DNA of 64,000 bases, from NCBI RefSeq assembly GCF_013409345.1, contig NZ_JACCBB010000001.1:1-64000 (forward strand). The letters are read 5' to 3'. The position numbers and the translations under genes were made by a program. Source of the stretch: Kineococcus aurantiacus. GTDB taxonomy: Bacteria > Actinomycetota > Actinomycetes > Actinomycetales > Kineococcaceae. The notes below the pieces were generated by a model that saw nothing but the letters and a program-made list of their open reading frames with translations, was not told the origin of the DNA and did not search any database. Of this stretch, positions 8,653 through 19,424 are shown in pieces (within the stretch, counting starts at the first letter, position 1; each line of letters begins with the position of its first letter).

Positions 8653-9141
8653 GTGGCTGTGGTGATCGAGGTGGTGACCGACACCGCCACTGCCCCCGCG
8701 GTGGTCTTCGACCTCGAACTCGACGTCGAAGTCCACGCCGCCTCCTTGAGCAGCAGCGACGAACGCGCCACCACCGGTAAAGGCCGGCGCTACCTGCAAC
8801 CCGGTGACGAGGTCACCTCTCACGCCCGGCACTTCGGCCTGCCGTGGCGCATGACCAGCCGCATCACCCCCCACGACCCCCCACCGCTTCGTCGACGAGC
8901 AGACCCGCGGCCCTTTCGCAGCTTGCACCACGAGCACTTCTTCGACGCCCTCCCCGACGAGGCGAGCCGCAGCGGCACCACGGGCACCCGGATGACCGAT
9001 CGCCTGAGCATCACCGCCCCCGCCGACCCGTTGGGCGCTGTCGTCGCACGTCTGGTGCTGGCACCTCACCTCTGGCGCTTGCTGCGACGACGCGCAGCGC
9101 ACGTCAAGAAGCTCGCCGAATCCGCCAGCCGAAGACGCTGA
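8653..9141 (+). CDS. SRPBCC (START-like) protein with probable internal frame disturbance
   Basis: A 162-residue polyketide-cyclase/dehydrase-like protein. The first 70 residues (VFDLELDVEVHAASL, then HFGLPWRMTSRIT) and the last 65 (HHEHFFDALPDE, TRMTDRLSI, LGAVVARLVLAPHLWRLL) match the family well. Residues about 76-90 do not. In the +1 frame that same DNA reads HRFVDEQTRGPFAA, exactly what the family has there. Two compensating indels, near the C-run at 8878-8884 and near 8924, would explain this. Function may be lost or the sequence may hold errors. The GTG start is supported by TAGGCT six bases upstream. Confidence 0.75.
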   Translation: MAVVIEVVTDTATAPAVVFDLELDVEVHAASLSSSDERATTGKGRRYLQPGDEVTSHARHFGLPWRMTSRITPHDPPPLRRRADPRPFRSLHHEHFFDALPDEASRSGTTGTRMTDRLSITAPADPLGAVVARLVLAPHLWRLLRRRAAHVKKLAESASRRR

Positions 9142-9248
9142 CGTACGCCGCCACTCGCGGTCGAGGCCCCTGCGGGCGACGTCGCAGTCATGGCGCGGGC
9201 CGCGTGCTCCGCGATCTCGCAGTCTCACCGATGCCTGCGCTGTCGGCC

Positions 9249-9656
9249 TCAGTCGAGATCCAGGGTGTCCGGCGACACCGGCTCCCGTCCTTCAGCAGCG
9301 AGCCGAGCGCGTAGGCGAGTCCTCGTCATCTTCGCTCGGTGCATCCGCTCGCGCGCGCGCCGTCGGTCACCGTCAAGGGCCGCCGGAAGCTCCCGGAGCT
9401 GGGCGGAGTCGATCAGCAGCATCACGCGGCAGGCGTACTCAGCGGCCACGAGCGGGACGTAGTCGTCCGCCGTGAGGACCGCATTCCCCCCGCTCCGCAG
9501 GGCGCCGTCGACCCGATCCTCGAACTTCGTGCCGTCGAGCACCTTCCACGCGATGCGGTGGCGCCCGGGACCCTCGGAGTGCATGAGCTCCACGGAGAGG
9601 AGGTCGGTGTCGTCTTCCCTGCCGAACGCTACGAAGTACGGGCCTGCAGCCGCCAT
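9249..9656 (-). CDS. Conserved-looking hypothetical protein
   Basis: A 135-residue soluble protein beginning MAAAGPYFVAFGREDDTD and ending in a basic, probably helical tail. No family was recognised. The start is supported by a GGGAGG site seven bases upstream of the ATG, and codon use looks like a real gene. There are no obvious motifs, membrane segments or cysteine clusters. It stands alone between the SRPBCC gene and the nucleoside hydrolase. Confidence 0.65.
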   Translation of the reverse strand: MAAAGPYFVAFGREDDTDLLSVELMHSEGPGRHRIAWKVLDGTKFEDRVDGALRSGGNAVLTADDYVPLVAAEYACRVMLLIDSAQLRELPAALDGDRRRARERMHRAKMTRTRLRARLAAEGREPVSPDTLDLD

Positions 9657-10040
9657 CAGGAGCCTCCCTCGCTCGCCATGGGTGGTGGGACGCGCAGAGT
9701 GTCACGAGGAGCCGACAGCGGCTGCGGGCGGATCGACCTGGTCGCCCTGCTCGGCGCTGCGGCAGGCGGCCGAGGCGGTCTTCGCCGGTCACGTGCAGGG
9801 ATCCGACTCAACCACGGCCACTGCGGTACGCACCCACCCCGGGGCCGGTCTCGTGGACCGGGGAAGCCGGCAGTTGCCGCTGGTCCGCCGGTGGCCACCG
9901 CGTCGACGTCCCCCCGCCTGCGCCTCGTCCACCGGAACACCCTCGGACCGGTGACGCGCCCCGCGCGCCAGGACGACCTGCGGGGCGTCCGCCGCCGCGA
10001 CGTCGTCCCGTGACACCACGGAGGCGTCGACCCTGCCGCG
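9657..10040. other. Gap with no convincing gene
   Basis: About 380 bases between divergent genes. Open frames exist on both strands but none has a plausible start or recognisable sequence. It should hold the promoter of the hypothetical gene at 9249-9656. Confidence 0.5.
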
Positions 10041-10045
10041 TTGCC

Positions 10046-10051
10046 TACGAT
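10046..10051 (+). promoter_or_regulatory. -10 element for leaderless nucleoside hydrolase transcript
   Basis: TACGAT ends six bases before the GTG at 10058, and there is no Shine-Dalgarno. Confidence 0.45.
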
Positions 10052-10057
10052 CTCGGG

Positions 10058-11050
10058 GTGAGTGAGACCCCCGAACGCCGCCAGGTCATCGTCGACACCG
10101 ACACCGGCCTCGACGACGCCCTGGCCCTGCTGCACCTGGCCGGGTCGCCGCGCGCCGACATCGCCGCCGTCACGACCGTCTACGGCAACTGCCACGTCGA
10201 GGACTCGCTGCGCAACGCCGCCCACGTCCTGCGGCTGGCCGGGCTCGGGGACGTCCCGCTGTCCAAGGGCGCCGCGGGGCCGCTGCAGGGTGAGGCGCAC
10301 ATCGCCGGCTACGTCCACGGCCACGACGGGCTCGGCGACCTCGGCTTCGACCGGCCCGACCCCGCGACCACGCAGCGCACGGCGGCGCAGCAGATCGTGG
10401 CCCTGGCCGACGAGGCGCCCGGTCGCTACGACGTCCTCGCGCTGGGGCCGCTGACCAACCTCGCCCTCGCCCTGCGCGAGGACCCCGAACTCCTCTTCAA
10501 GGTGCGCAGCGTCACCATCATGGGTGGGTCCGGGCCGTACCAGCCGCTCGGCCGCTCGCTGATGATCGACGCGAACATCCAGAACGACGGCGACGCCGCG
10601 CACGCCCTCTTCAGCGCCGCCCGTCCCGCCGACGACACCGTCACGATGGTCGGGGTGGACGTCACCGGGACGGTCGTCCTCGACGAGGCGATGACCTCCT
10701 CGCTGCGCCACTCCGGGACGGCGTGGGGGACCTTCGCTGCGGACGTGCTCGACGCCTACTACCGCTTCTACGTCCACGAGTGGGGCCGTCGGGTCGCACC
10801 GGTCCACGACCCGCTGGCCGCCGCGGTCCTCGTCCACCCCGAGCTCGTCACCCGGCGCGTGAGCGCTCCGGCCGCCGTCACCAGCAACGGCTTCGCCACC
10901 CGGGCCCGCCTCCTCGAACTCCCCGACGGGACACCACCCGCCCTGCCCCGGGAGATCGCCCTCGCCCCGGCCACGGCGGTCACCGACGTCGATCGCGAGG
11001 CGTTCCTCGCCGAGTTCGTCGGCGGTCTCGCCGCCGGGACGGCCCGGTGA
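10058..11050 (+). CDS. Nucleoside hydrolase (inosine-uridine preferring type)
   Basis: A 330-residue enzyme that cleaves ribonucleosides into base and ribose. The calcium-binding signature DTDTGLDDALAL is at residues 13-24, TTVYGN follows the family pattern, and the C-terminal VHDPLAAAVL supplies the catalytic histidine and a calcium ligand. The middle segment is DANIQNDGDAA where many members have an EFN-x3-DP-type motif, so nucleoside preference may differ. The GTG start has a -10-like TACGAT six bases upstream. The stop overlaps the start of the phosphatase gene by four bases, so the two are translationally coupled. Confidence 0.92.
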   Translation: MSETPERRQVIVDTDTGLDDALALLHLAGSPRADIAAVTTVYGNCHVEDSLRNAAHVLRLAGLGDVPLSKGAAGPLQGEAHIAGYVHGHDGLGDLGFDRPDPATTQRTAAQQIVALADEAPGRYDVLALGPLTNLALALREDPELLFKVRSVTIMGGSGPYQPLGRSLMIDANIQNDGDAAHALFSAARPADDTVTMVGVDVTGTVVLDEAMTSSLRHSGTAWGTFAADVLDAYYRFYVHEWGRRVAPVHDPLAAAVLVHPELVTRRVSAPAAVTSNGFATRARLLELPDGTPPALPREIALAPATAVTDVDREAFLAEFVGGLAAGTAR

Positions 11051-11736
11051 CCGAGCAGATCGCCAACCTGCGCGACGTCGCCCACGCCGACGAGCGTCTG
11101 CGCCCGGACGTGCTGTGGCGCAGCGCCCAGCCGCTCGCGGGGGACGGCGCCCCCCGCGAGGTGACGACCTGGCCGCCGGCCACGGTGGTCGACCTGCGCT
11201 CGGCGGCCGAGATCCCGGCCGGCCCGCACCCGCTGCCGGGGGCCAACGTCCACAACGTCGTCCTGCTCGACCACGCCGGGGACCCCAACGCGAACGCCCA
11301 GCGCCGCCGCCCCCTCGTCGAGGTGTACCTGTCGATGCTCGAACCCGGCACCGGCCTGGTGCGTGCCGTGGGCCTCGTCGCCTCCGAACCGGGGCCGGTC
11401 CTGGTGCACTGCGCCGCGGGCAAGGACCGCACCGGGCTGGTGGTCGCGCTGGTGCTGCGGCTGCTCGACGTCCCCCGCGAGGCCGTGCTGGCCGACTTCG
11501 CCTTGACCACCGACGCCATGCCCGAGGTCGTGCGGCGGCTGTTGGCCAGTTCCCCGCTGCCCGAGGGCGCCGACCTCTCGACGCTTCCGAAGGAGTACTT
11601 CACGGCCCCGGTGGAGGCGCTGGAGGCGATCCTCGACGTGTGGGACGCGCACGAGGGCGGGACGTCGGGCTGGGCCCTGTCCCACGGCGCTGCGCCGGAC
11701 CTGGCCGACCGGCTGCGGGCCAGGCTGCTGGTCTGA
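11047..11736 (+). CDS. Tyrosine-protein phosphatase (Y_phosphatase3 / PtpB-like)
   Basis: A 229-residue protein with the phosphatase P-loop HCAAGKDRTG (about residues 121-130), the form found in bacterial tyrosine phosphatases and triple-specificity phosphatases related to mycobacterial PtpB. WRSAQP near residue 20 and VVDLRS near 50 are conserved in the family. The GTG start overlaps the stop of the nucleoside hydrolase (GTGA). The pairing of a nucleoside hydrolase with a phosphatase could serve nucleotide salvage, but protein or phosphoinositide substrates are also known for this family. Confidence 0.9.
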   Translation: MTEQIANLRDVAHADERLRPDVLWRSAQPLAGDGAPREVTTWPPATVVDLRSAAEIPAGPHPLPGANVHNVVLLDHAGDPNANAQRRRPLVEVYLSMLEPGTGLVRAVGLVASEPGPVLVHCAAGKDRTGLVVALVLRLLDVPREAVLADFALTTDAMPEVVRRLLASSPLPEGADLSTLPKEYFTAPVEALEAILDVWDAHEGGTSGWALSHGAAPDLADRLRARLLV

Positions 11737-11850
11737 CGATCCCCGGACGTGCTGCGGCCGGCGGAGCGCCCACGCAGCCCGGCCGGTCGCCGTGCGCGGT
11801 CGTGCCCACCGCCGACGGCCCGTGTCGGGACCGTCTGCCCGGCTCCACCC

Positions 11851-12750
11851 GTGTACACCGTGGTCACCGGGATCCTCGTCGAGAGGAGCCGGGTCCTGCT
11901 CACCCTGCGCAGCCCGCGGCGTGAGGCGCACCCCGGCACGTGGGCGCTGCCCGGAGGCCAGGTCGAGCCCGGCGAGCAGGAGACCGACGCGCTGCGCCGG
12001 GAACTGCGCGAGGAGCTCGGCATCGACGCCCTCGACTGCGACGAGGAACCCACCGGCCGCCTGCAGCTCCTCGACGGCCCACCCGGCACCCACCTGCACC
12101 TGAGCATCTGGCGGGTCAGGACCTGGACGGGCCGGCCCGGCAACCGGCAGCCCGAGGAGCACGAGCGCACCGCGTGGTTCGACGCCACCGACCTGGACGA
12201 CCTGACCTGGGCCCACCCCGGGCACCGGCAGGGGCTGCAGCACCTGCTCACCCACCCCGGCACCGACCCACCCGGGCACCGCGTCAGCCGGGCCCTGGCG
12301 GGTGACCAGCGGCGGGACCTCGGCCACCCCCGGCTCCACACCAGCGGGCAGCCGCCGACGAAACCCCCGCGAGCGGCGTCACCGCGTCCGTGCCCGGCGC
12401 GCTGCCACCGGTGCCGCCGGTGCCGCAGCACCCGCTGCCCCTCGTCCGCCGGGCTCGCGCCCACCCGCGTCACGAGGTGGGTGCGTACCGGGCGGGCCGT
12501 CGCCGCGGCCACCACTGGTCGGCGTGGACGCCGACCGCGGTCCGGCGCGGTGAGTCGCCGACCTCTGGGGGAGACCTCTCCCCCGGTGCCATGCTGGCCG
12601 TCCCCGGGCGGTCCCCCGAGCCCGCGGAGGCCACCACCCCACGGCGCGCGCGGCGGGGTCGAGCAGGAGGTTGTGACCGGATGCCGAACCTCTCCACCGC
12701 AGCGCCCGGCGTCGCCTACGCCAGCGGCGCCGGACGCTGGATCCTGCTGA
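11851..12750 (+). CDS. Nudix hydrolase with anomalous read-through tail
   Basis: A Nudix domain spans about residues 1-140 with a perfect signature, GGQVEPGEQETD then ALRRELREELGI (the G-x5-E-x7-REUxEExGU pattern). These enzymes hydrolyse nucleoside diphosphate derivatives. The domain should end near 12270-12300, but no stop occurs until 12750, which adds about 160 Arg/Pro-rich residues and overlaps the first 70 bases of the MFS gene. A lost stop or an indel near 12270-12340 is the likely cause. The GTG at 11851 was chosen because homology begins there; an in-frame GTG at 11749 also exists. Confidence 0.75.
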   Translation: MYTVVTGILVERSRVLLTLRSPRREAHPGTWALPGGQVEPGEQETDALRRELREELGIDALDCDEEPTGRLQLLDGPPGTHLHLSIWRVRTWTGRPGNRQPEEHERTAWFDATDLDDLTWAHPGHRQGLQHLLTHPGTDPPGHRVSRALAGDQRRDLGHPRLHTSGQPPTKPPRAASPRPCPARCHRCRRCRSTRCPSSAGLAPTRVTRWVRTGRAVAAATTGRRGRRPRSGAVSRRPLGETSPPVPCWPSPGGPPSPRRPPPHGARGGVEQEVVTGCRTSPPQRPASPTPAAPDAGSC

Positions 12751-14156
12751 CCACGGTCCTCGGCTCCGGGCTCGCTTCCCTGGACGCCAGCGTCGTGGGC
12801 ATCGCCCTGCCCGCCATCGGCCGTGACCTCGACGAGGACCTGCCGGCCCTGCAGGGAGTGGTCAACGCGTACACCCTCACCCTGGCCGGTTTGCTCCTGC
12901 TCGGCGGTGGCCTCGGCGACCGCTTCGGGCGCAGGCGCGTCTTCCAGGTCGGCGTCGTCTGGTTCGCCCTCGCCTCGCTGCTGTGCGCGCTGGCCCCGAA
13001 CGGAGCCACGCTCATCGGCGCCCGGGCCCTGCAGGGGGTGGGAGCGGCGCTGCTCACCCCGGGCAGCCTGGCGATCCTGCACGCCACCTTCCGCAGCGAG
13101 GACCGGGCCAAGGCGGTGGGGGCGTGGTCGGGACTGGGCGGGGTGGCCGTGGCGATCGGGCCCTTCCTCGGCGGCTGGCTGCTGCAGGTGGCCTCCTGGC
13201 GGTGGCTGTTCCTCATCAACCTGCCCCTGGCCGTGCTCATCGTGCTGGTCAGCGCCCGCCACGTCCCCGAGTCGAAGGCCCCGCCGACCGCGGGTCACCT
13301 CGACGTCGCAGGAGCCGTGGCGATCACCGGGGCCCTGGCCGCGGGGACGTACGGGCTCATCGCCGGCAGCGCCCAGGGGTGGGGTTCGGTCCCGGTCCTG
13401 GGGTCGCTGGCGGCCGGGGTGCTGCTGCTGGTGGTGTTCGTCCTGCGGGAAGGGCGGGTCCGCGACCCGCTGCTGCCGCTGGAGCTGTTCCGCCGGCGAC
13501 GGTTCAGCGCCGTGAACGCGGTGACGTTCGTCGTCTACGCAGCCCTCGGGGGCGCCTTCTTCCTGCTGCCGATCGTGCTGCAGTCCGCCGCCGGGTACAG
13601 CCCGCTGGCCGCCGGCACGTCGCTGCTGCCGGTCACCGCCCTCATGCTGCTCCTGTCCTCCCGGGCGGGCGCCTACGCGGCGCACCACGGTCCCCGGGTC
13701 CAGTTGAGCCTGGGCCCGCTGCTGGCCGCGGCCGGCCTGCTGCTGCTGACCCGCCTCGACGAGGGTGGGCACTACCTGACCCAGGTCCTGCCCGCGATGG
13801 TCGTGTTCGGGCTGGGACTGGCGGTGACGGTCGCGCCGTTGACGTCCACCGCCCTGGACGCGGCGCCCGACGAGCAGGCCGGGATCGCCTCGGCGACCAA
13901 CAGCGTCGTGGCCCGCACCGCCGGTCTGATCGCCGTGGCGGTCCTGCCGGCCGCGGCCGGCATCACCGCCACCGCCTACCTGCACCCTCCCGCCCTGCTG
14001 GCCGGGTTCCACCTCGCGGTCACGATCGCCGCGGTGGCCTGCGCGGGCGGCGGACTGCTCGCCGCGCTCACCATCGGCCGCACCCCGGGCGACCACCAGC
14101 CCGCCTTCGCGCCGCAGCGCCACTGCGCCGTGGACGCACCCCCGTTGCGGCGCTGA
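12681..14156 (+). CDS. MFS drug:H+ antiporter, DHA2 (14-TM) type
   Basis: A 491-residue permease with about 14 hydrophobic segments. Helix 1 carries LASLDASVVGIALPAIG, matching the LD-x-TIVNVALP motif of the DHA2/EmrB-QacA group, and motif A appears as GDRFGRRRVF after helix 2. Members expel drugs, dyes or metabolites using the proton gradient. AGGAGG lies ten bases before the ATG. The gene overlaps the open tail of the Nudix frame. No adjacent regulator was found, and the substrate is unknown. Confidence 0.92.
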   Translation: MPNLSTAAPGVAYASGAGRWILLTTVLGSGLASLDASVVGIALPAIGRDLDEDLPALQGVVNAYTLTLAGLLLLGGGLGDRFGRRRVFQVGVVWFALASLLCALAPNGATLIGARALQGVGAALLTPGSLAILHATFRSEDRAKAVGAWSGLGGVAVAIGPFLGGWLLQVASWRWLFLINLPLAVLIVLVSARHVPESKAPPTAGHLDVAGAVAITGALAAGTYGLIAGSAQGWGSVPVLGSLAAGVLLLVVFVLREGRVRDPLLPLELFRRRRFSAVNAVTFVVYAALGGAFFLLPIVLQSAAGYSPLAAGTSLLPVTALMLLLSSRAGAYAAHHGPRVQLSLGPLLAAAGLLLLTRLDEGGHYLTQVLPAMVVFGLGLAVTVAPLTSTALDAAPDEQAGIASATNSVVARTAGLIAVAVLPAAAGITATAYLHPPALLAGFHLAVTIAAVACAGGGLLAALTIGRTPGDHQPAFAPQRHCAVDAPPLRR

Positions 14157-14452
14157 CGGTGATCGCGCTGCGGGTCGGTGGGGCCCGCCGGCACGGCCCG
14201 TGGTGGACCGCAGCGGGCACGGGAGCGGCCACGCCGTCAGCGTGGGGGGCCGGTGCCACGCGCTCCGCCAGTCCTCCGTCCCGCACCGGCCCGCTCAGGC
14301 CCCGGGCCGCTCTGGTCCCTGCCTGCACGGCCCTGTGCTGAACCTGCACGAGAAGGGTCCCGGGGTTCTCCCGGGGCCGGTCCGGCTCGAGGCTCGGCGT
14401 GCCGGGGCGGCGAACGGTCGCCCGGTCCGCGCCCCCTCGGAGGAGACCTGCG

Positions 14453-15415
14453 ATGAGCGACCCCGATCCCGTGCTCGAGCCGGCCGCCCAGGCCTTCGCC
14501 GCCGCGACCGACGACCCGCCGTACCTGTTCGACCTGAGCGTGGAGGAGGGCCGCAAGACCGTCGACTCCGTCCAGGACGGCGACGTCCCGGCCCCCGCCG
14601 TCGACGTCACCGACCTGACCGTCCCCGGCGGCCCCTCGGGTCAGGTGGCGGTCAAGATCTACCGCCCCGCCGGCCGCACCGGCGTGCTGCCCGTCGTGCT
14701 GTACACCCACGGCGCCGGCTGGGTGTTCGGCGACGCCCACACCCACGACCGGCTGGTGCGCGAGCTGACCGTCCGCGCCGACGCCGCCACGGTGTTCACC
14801 GAGTACCTGCGCGCCCCCGAGGCCCGGTACCCCTCGCAGATCGAGGAGGTCTACGCCGCGCTGGAGTGGATCGCCGCCCACGGCGCCGAGCACGACCTGG
14901 ACCCCGGTCGCATCGCCGTCGCCGGCGACTCGGTCGGCGGGAACATGAGCGCCGCGATCACCCTGCTGGTCAAGGAGCGCGGCGGTCCGGCGCTGGCCGC
15001 GCAGCTGCTGTACTACCCGGTCACCGACGCCGCGTTCGACACCGGTTCCTACCACCGGTTCGCCGAGCACCACTGGCTGCGCCGCGACGCCATGCAGTGG
15101 TTCTGGGACCAGTACACGACCGACCCCGCGCAGCGGGCCGAGATCACCGCCTCCCCGCTGCGGGCGACCACCGAGCAGCTGACCGGACTGCCCCCGGCGC
15201 TGGTGGTCACCGGCGAGGCCGACGTGCTGCGCGACGAGGGCGAGGCGTACGCGGCGAAGCTGCGCACCGCCGGCGTGCCGGTCACCGCGGTGCGTTACTC
15301 CGGGGCCATCCACGACTTCGTGATGGTGAACAGCCTGCGCGACACGCACGCGGCCCGGGCCGCCACCGCCCAGGGCGGGGAGTTCCTCCGCACCGCCCTG
15401 CACCCCACCGACTGA
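14453..15415 (+). CDS. Alpha/beta hydrolase, hormone-sensitive-lipase (esterase) family, copy 1
   Basis: A 320-residue esterase/lipase. The oxyanion-hole motif is HGAGW (residues 86-90; usually HGGGW). The nucleophile is S160 in GDSVGG, with D257 in EADVLRDE and H287 in AIHDF completing the triad. Short-chain esters are the usual substrates. GGAGGA precedes the ATG. It is a close paralogue of the gene at 57751-58716; long stretches of the 3' half look about 90% identical in DNA. It is followed 44 bases later by a second, unrelated hydrolase. Confidence 0.92.
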   Translation: MSDPDPVLEPAAQAFAAATDDPPYLFDLSVEEGRKTVDSVQDGDVPAPAVDVTDLTVPGGPSGQVAVKIYRPAGRTGVLPVVLYTHGAGWVFGDAHTHDRLVRELTVRADAATVFTEYLRAPEARYPSQIEEVYAALEWIAAHGAEHDLDPGRIAVAGDSVGGNMSAAITLLVKERGGPALAAQLLYYPVTDAAFDTGSYHRFAEHHWLRRDAMQWFWDQYTTDPAQRAEITASPLRATTEQLTGLPPALVVTGEADVLRDEGEAYAAKLRTAGVPVTAVRYSGAIHDFVMVNSLRDTHAARAATAQGGEFLRTALHPTD

Positions 15416-15459
15416 GCCGGCCGACCCCACCGACCGCCCGAGGAACCCCAGGAGAAACC

Positions 15460-16173
15460 GTGAGCACCCCCACCGTCGTCCTCGTCCACGGCGCCTTCGC
15501 CGACGCCGCCAGTTTCGCCGCCGTCGTCCCCGAACTGCTCGACGACGGCCTGTCCGTGCTCGTCCCCGCCGTGCCCAACCGCAGCCTGGTCGGCGACGCC
15601 GCGTACATCGCCTCCGTGGTCCGCCAGGTCGAGGGGCCGGTGCTGCTGGTCGGCCACTCCTACGGCGGTGCGGTCATCACCGTCGCCGGCACCGAGGAGA
15701 ACGTCGTCGGCCTGGTCTACCTGGCCGGGTACGCGCTGGAGGAAGGCGAGAGCCTCGGCGAGCTGCAGGGCGGTTTCCCCGACTCCGACCTGGCGACCGC
15801 GCTGGTGTACCGGCCCTACCCCGTCGAGGGCGGCCCGGACGGCACCGACGTCTACGTCGACGCCGGGAAGTTCCCCGCCGTCTTCGCCGACGGCGTCGAC
15901 CCGGCCGTGGTCCGGGTGCTCGCGGTCTCCCAGCGACCGCTGGCCGCCGCCGCCTTCGCCGAGGGAGCGCCGGCCGCGGCCTGGAAGACGAAACCCTCCT
16001 GGGGCCTGGTCGCCGCCGCCGACCACACCATCAACCCCGACGTCGAGCGCTTCGGCTACCGCCGCGCCGGCGCGACCGTCACCGAGGTCGACTCCCCGCA
16101 CCTGGTGATGCTCGCCCACCCCGGGGCCGTCACCTCGCTGATCCGCGAGGCGGTCCGGGCCACCAGCGCCTGA
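15460..16173 (+). CDS. Alpha/beta hydrolase (EstC/salicylate-esterase-like)
   Basis: A 237-residue alpha/beta hydrolase of the small group that opens VVLVHGAFADAASF (residues 6-19). The nucleophile is S67 in GHSYGG; a C-terminal histidine lies in SPHLVM. Bacterial members are annotated as esterases or as homologues of plant methyl-salicylate/hydroxynitrile enzymes; the true substrate is unknown. AGGAG lies nine bases before the GTG. It follows the HSL-type esterase closely and precedes malic enzyme by 86 bases, so it may belong to the same transcript. Confidence 0.9.
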   Translation: MSTPTVVLVHGAFADAASFAAVVPELLDDGLSVLVPAVPNRSLVGDAAYIASVVRQVEGPVLLVGHSYGGAVITVAGTEENVVGLVYLAGYALEEGESLGELQGGFPDSDLATALVYRPYPVEGGPDGTDVYVDAGKFPAVFADGVDPAVVRVLAVSQRPLAAAAFAEGAPAAAWKTKPSWGLVAAADHTINPDVERFGYRRAGATVTEVDSPHLVMLAHPGAVTSLIREAVRATSA

Positions 16174-16259
16174 CCGCACCAGGACGCACCGCGCAGGAGG
16201 GGGCGGGGCGTCCCGGTGCACGAGGAGACCCCCGTACGAGCACCGACCAGGAGGACGAC

Positions 16260-17923
16260 GTGGACCGAGCCCAGAGAACCCTCAGCGACGCGCTGCACAC
16301 CCGGGGCACCGCCTACACCACCGACGAGCGCCGGCAGCTCGGCCTGGTGGGCCGGCTGCCGGCGGCGGTGGAGACCCTGGAGCAGCAGGCCGCGCGGGCC
16401 TACGCCCAGCTGCGCCGCCAGCCCGACGACCTGGCCCGGTACGTCTACCTCGACGCCCTGCACGACCGGAACGAGACGCTGTACTACCGGCTGCTCACCG
16501 ACCACCTGACCGAACTGCTGCCGGTCGTCTACGACCCCACCATCGGGGAGGCCATCGAGCAGTGGAGCCACGACTACCGCCGCTCGCGGGCGGTGTACCT
16601 GTCGGTGGACCACCCCGAGGACGTGCGTGCGGCGTTCGAGAGCCTGGAACTGGGCCCCGACGACGTCGACCTCGTCGTGGTCTCCGACGCGCAGGAGATC
16701 CTGGGCATCGGCGACTGGGGCGTCAACGGCACCGACATCTCCATCGGCAAGCTCGCCGTCTACACGGCCGCAGCCGGCATCCACCCCGGCCGGGTCGTCG
16801 CCGTGAACCTCGACGTCGGCACCGACAACGAGACCCTGCTGGCCGATCCGCAGTACCTCGGCAACCGGCACGCCCGGGTGACCGGGGAAGCGTACGACCG
16901 CCTCGTGGATGCCTTCCTGACCACCGCGGCCGAGCTGTTCCCGGCCGCGCTGCTGCACTTCGAGGACTTCGGCCCGTCCAACGCGCGGCGGATCCTCGTG
17001 GACAACGCCGCCAAGCACCGGATCTTCAACGACGACATGCAGGGCACGGGGGCCATCGTCGTGGCCGCGGTCGTGGCCGCCCTGCAGGTCACCGGGGAGG
17101 GTTTCGACGACCAGCGACTGGTCGTGTTCGGCGCCGGCACCGCCGGCACCGGCATGGCCGACCAGATCTCCGCGGCGATGCGCCGCGCCGGGCTCGACGA
17201 CGACGCCGCCCGCGGACGCGTGTGGCTGATCGACAAGCACGGTCTGGTGACCGACGACCAGACCGGTCTGCCCGACTACCAGCAGGCGTACGCCCGCCCC
17301 GCCTCCGAGGTCGCCGGCTGGACCCGCGACGCGACCGGGGCGATCGACCTGCTCACCGTCGTCCGGCAGGTGCGGCCGACCATCCTCATCGGCACCTCCA
17401 CCGTGCACGGCGCCTTCACCGAGGACGTCGTCCGGGCGCTGGCCGCCGGCGTCGAACGGCCGATCCTGCTGCCGCTGTCGAACCCGACCGGACGCATCGA
17501 GGTCATGCCGGCGGACGCGATCGCCTGGTCCGACGGCCGGGCGCTGGTCGCGGTCGGCATCCCGGCCGAACCCGTCGAGCACGGTGGCACCACCTACACG
17601 ATCGGGCAGGCCAACAACGCGCTGCTCTACCCGGGCCTGGGCCTGGGCACGATCGTCTCCGGAGCCGGTCACGTCACCGACGGGATGCTGCTGGCGGCGG
17701 CCACGGCGGTCGCCGGTCAGGTCGACGTCAGCGCCCCCGGCGCCGCGCTGCTGCCGCCCGTCGCCGACCTGCGGGCTTCCTCGGCCACCGTCGCCGTCGC
17801 CGTCGCTCGCGCGGCGGCCGCCGACGGGGTGGCCACGATCGAGCACGAGGACCTGGTCCAGGCGGTGCACGACGCCATGTGGGAACCCGCCTACCGCGGC
17901 CCGGCGAGCGCGGGTGAGGCGCG

Positions 17924-17927
<4 letters not shown>
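16260..17927 (+). CDS. NAD-type malic enzyme
   Basis: A 555-residue malate dehydrogenase (oxaloacetate-decarboxylating): malate to pyruvate plus CO2 with NAD(P)+. This is the large-subunit-type family. LYYRLL and VYDPTIGEA are in the N-terminal domain, [10 protein letters not shown]-x-DISIGKL is near residue 145, [10 protein letters not shown] near 255 and the nucleotide loop GAGTAGTG near 290. Many members read LGLGDLGV at the first of these, so this form is slightly divergent. AGGAGG precedes the GTG. The stop overlaps the fumarase start by four bases, giving a coupled fumarate-malate-pyruvate step. Confidence 0.93.
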
Positions 17928-19369
<1,442 letters not shown>

Positions 19370-19424
19370 GCGGACGGCTTCCCGGAGAACCGAACCCCAC
19401 CCCGACCTCGACCGGAGGACGACC

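Noticed and set aside
10980-14123. Open minus-strand frame of over 1000 codons antisense to the phosphatase, Nudix and MFS genes
   Set aside because: Composition is Gln/Arg/Gly-rich and repetitive, no family is recognised, and the plus strand holds well-supported genes. Long antisense frames are expected at this GC content.
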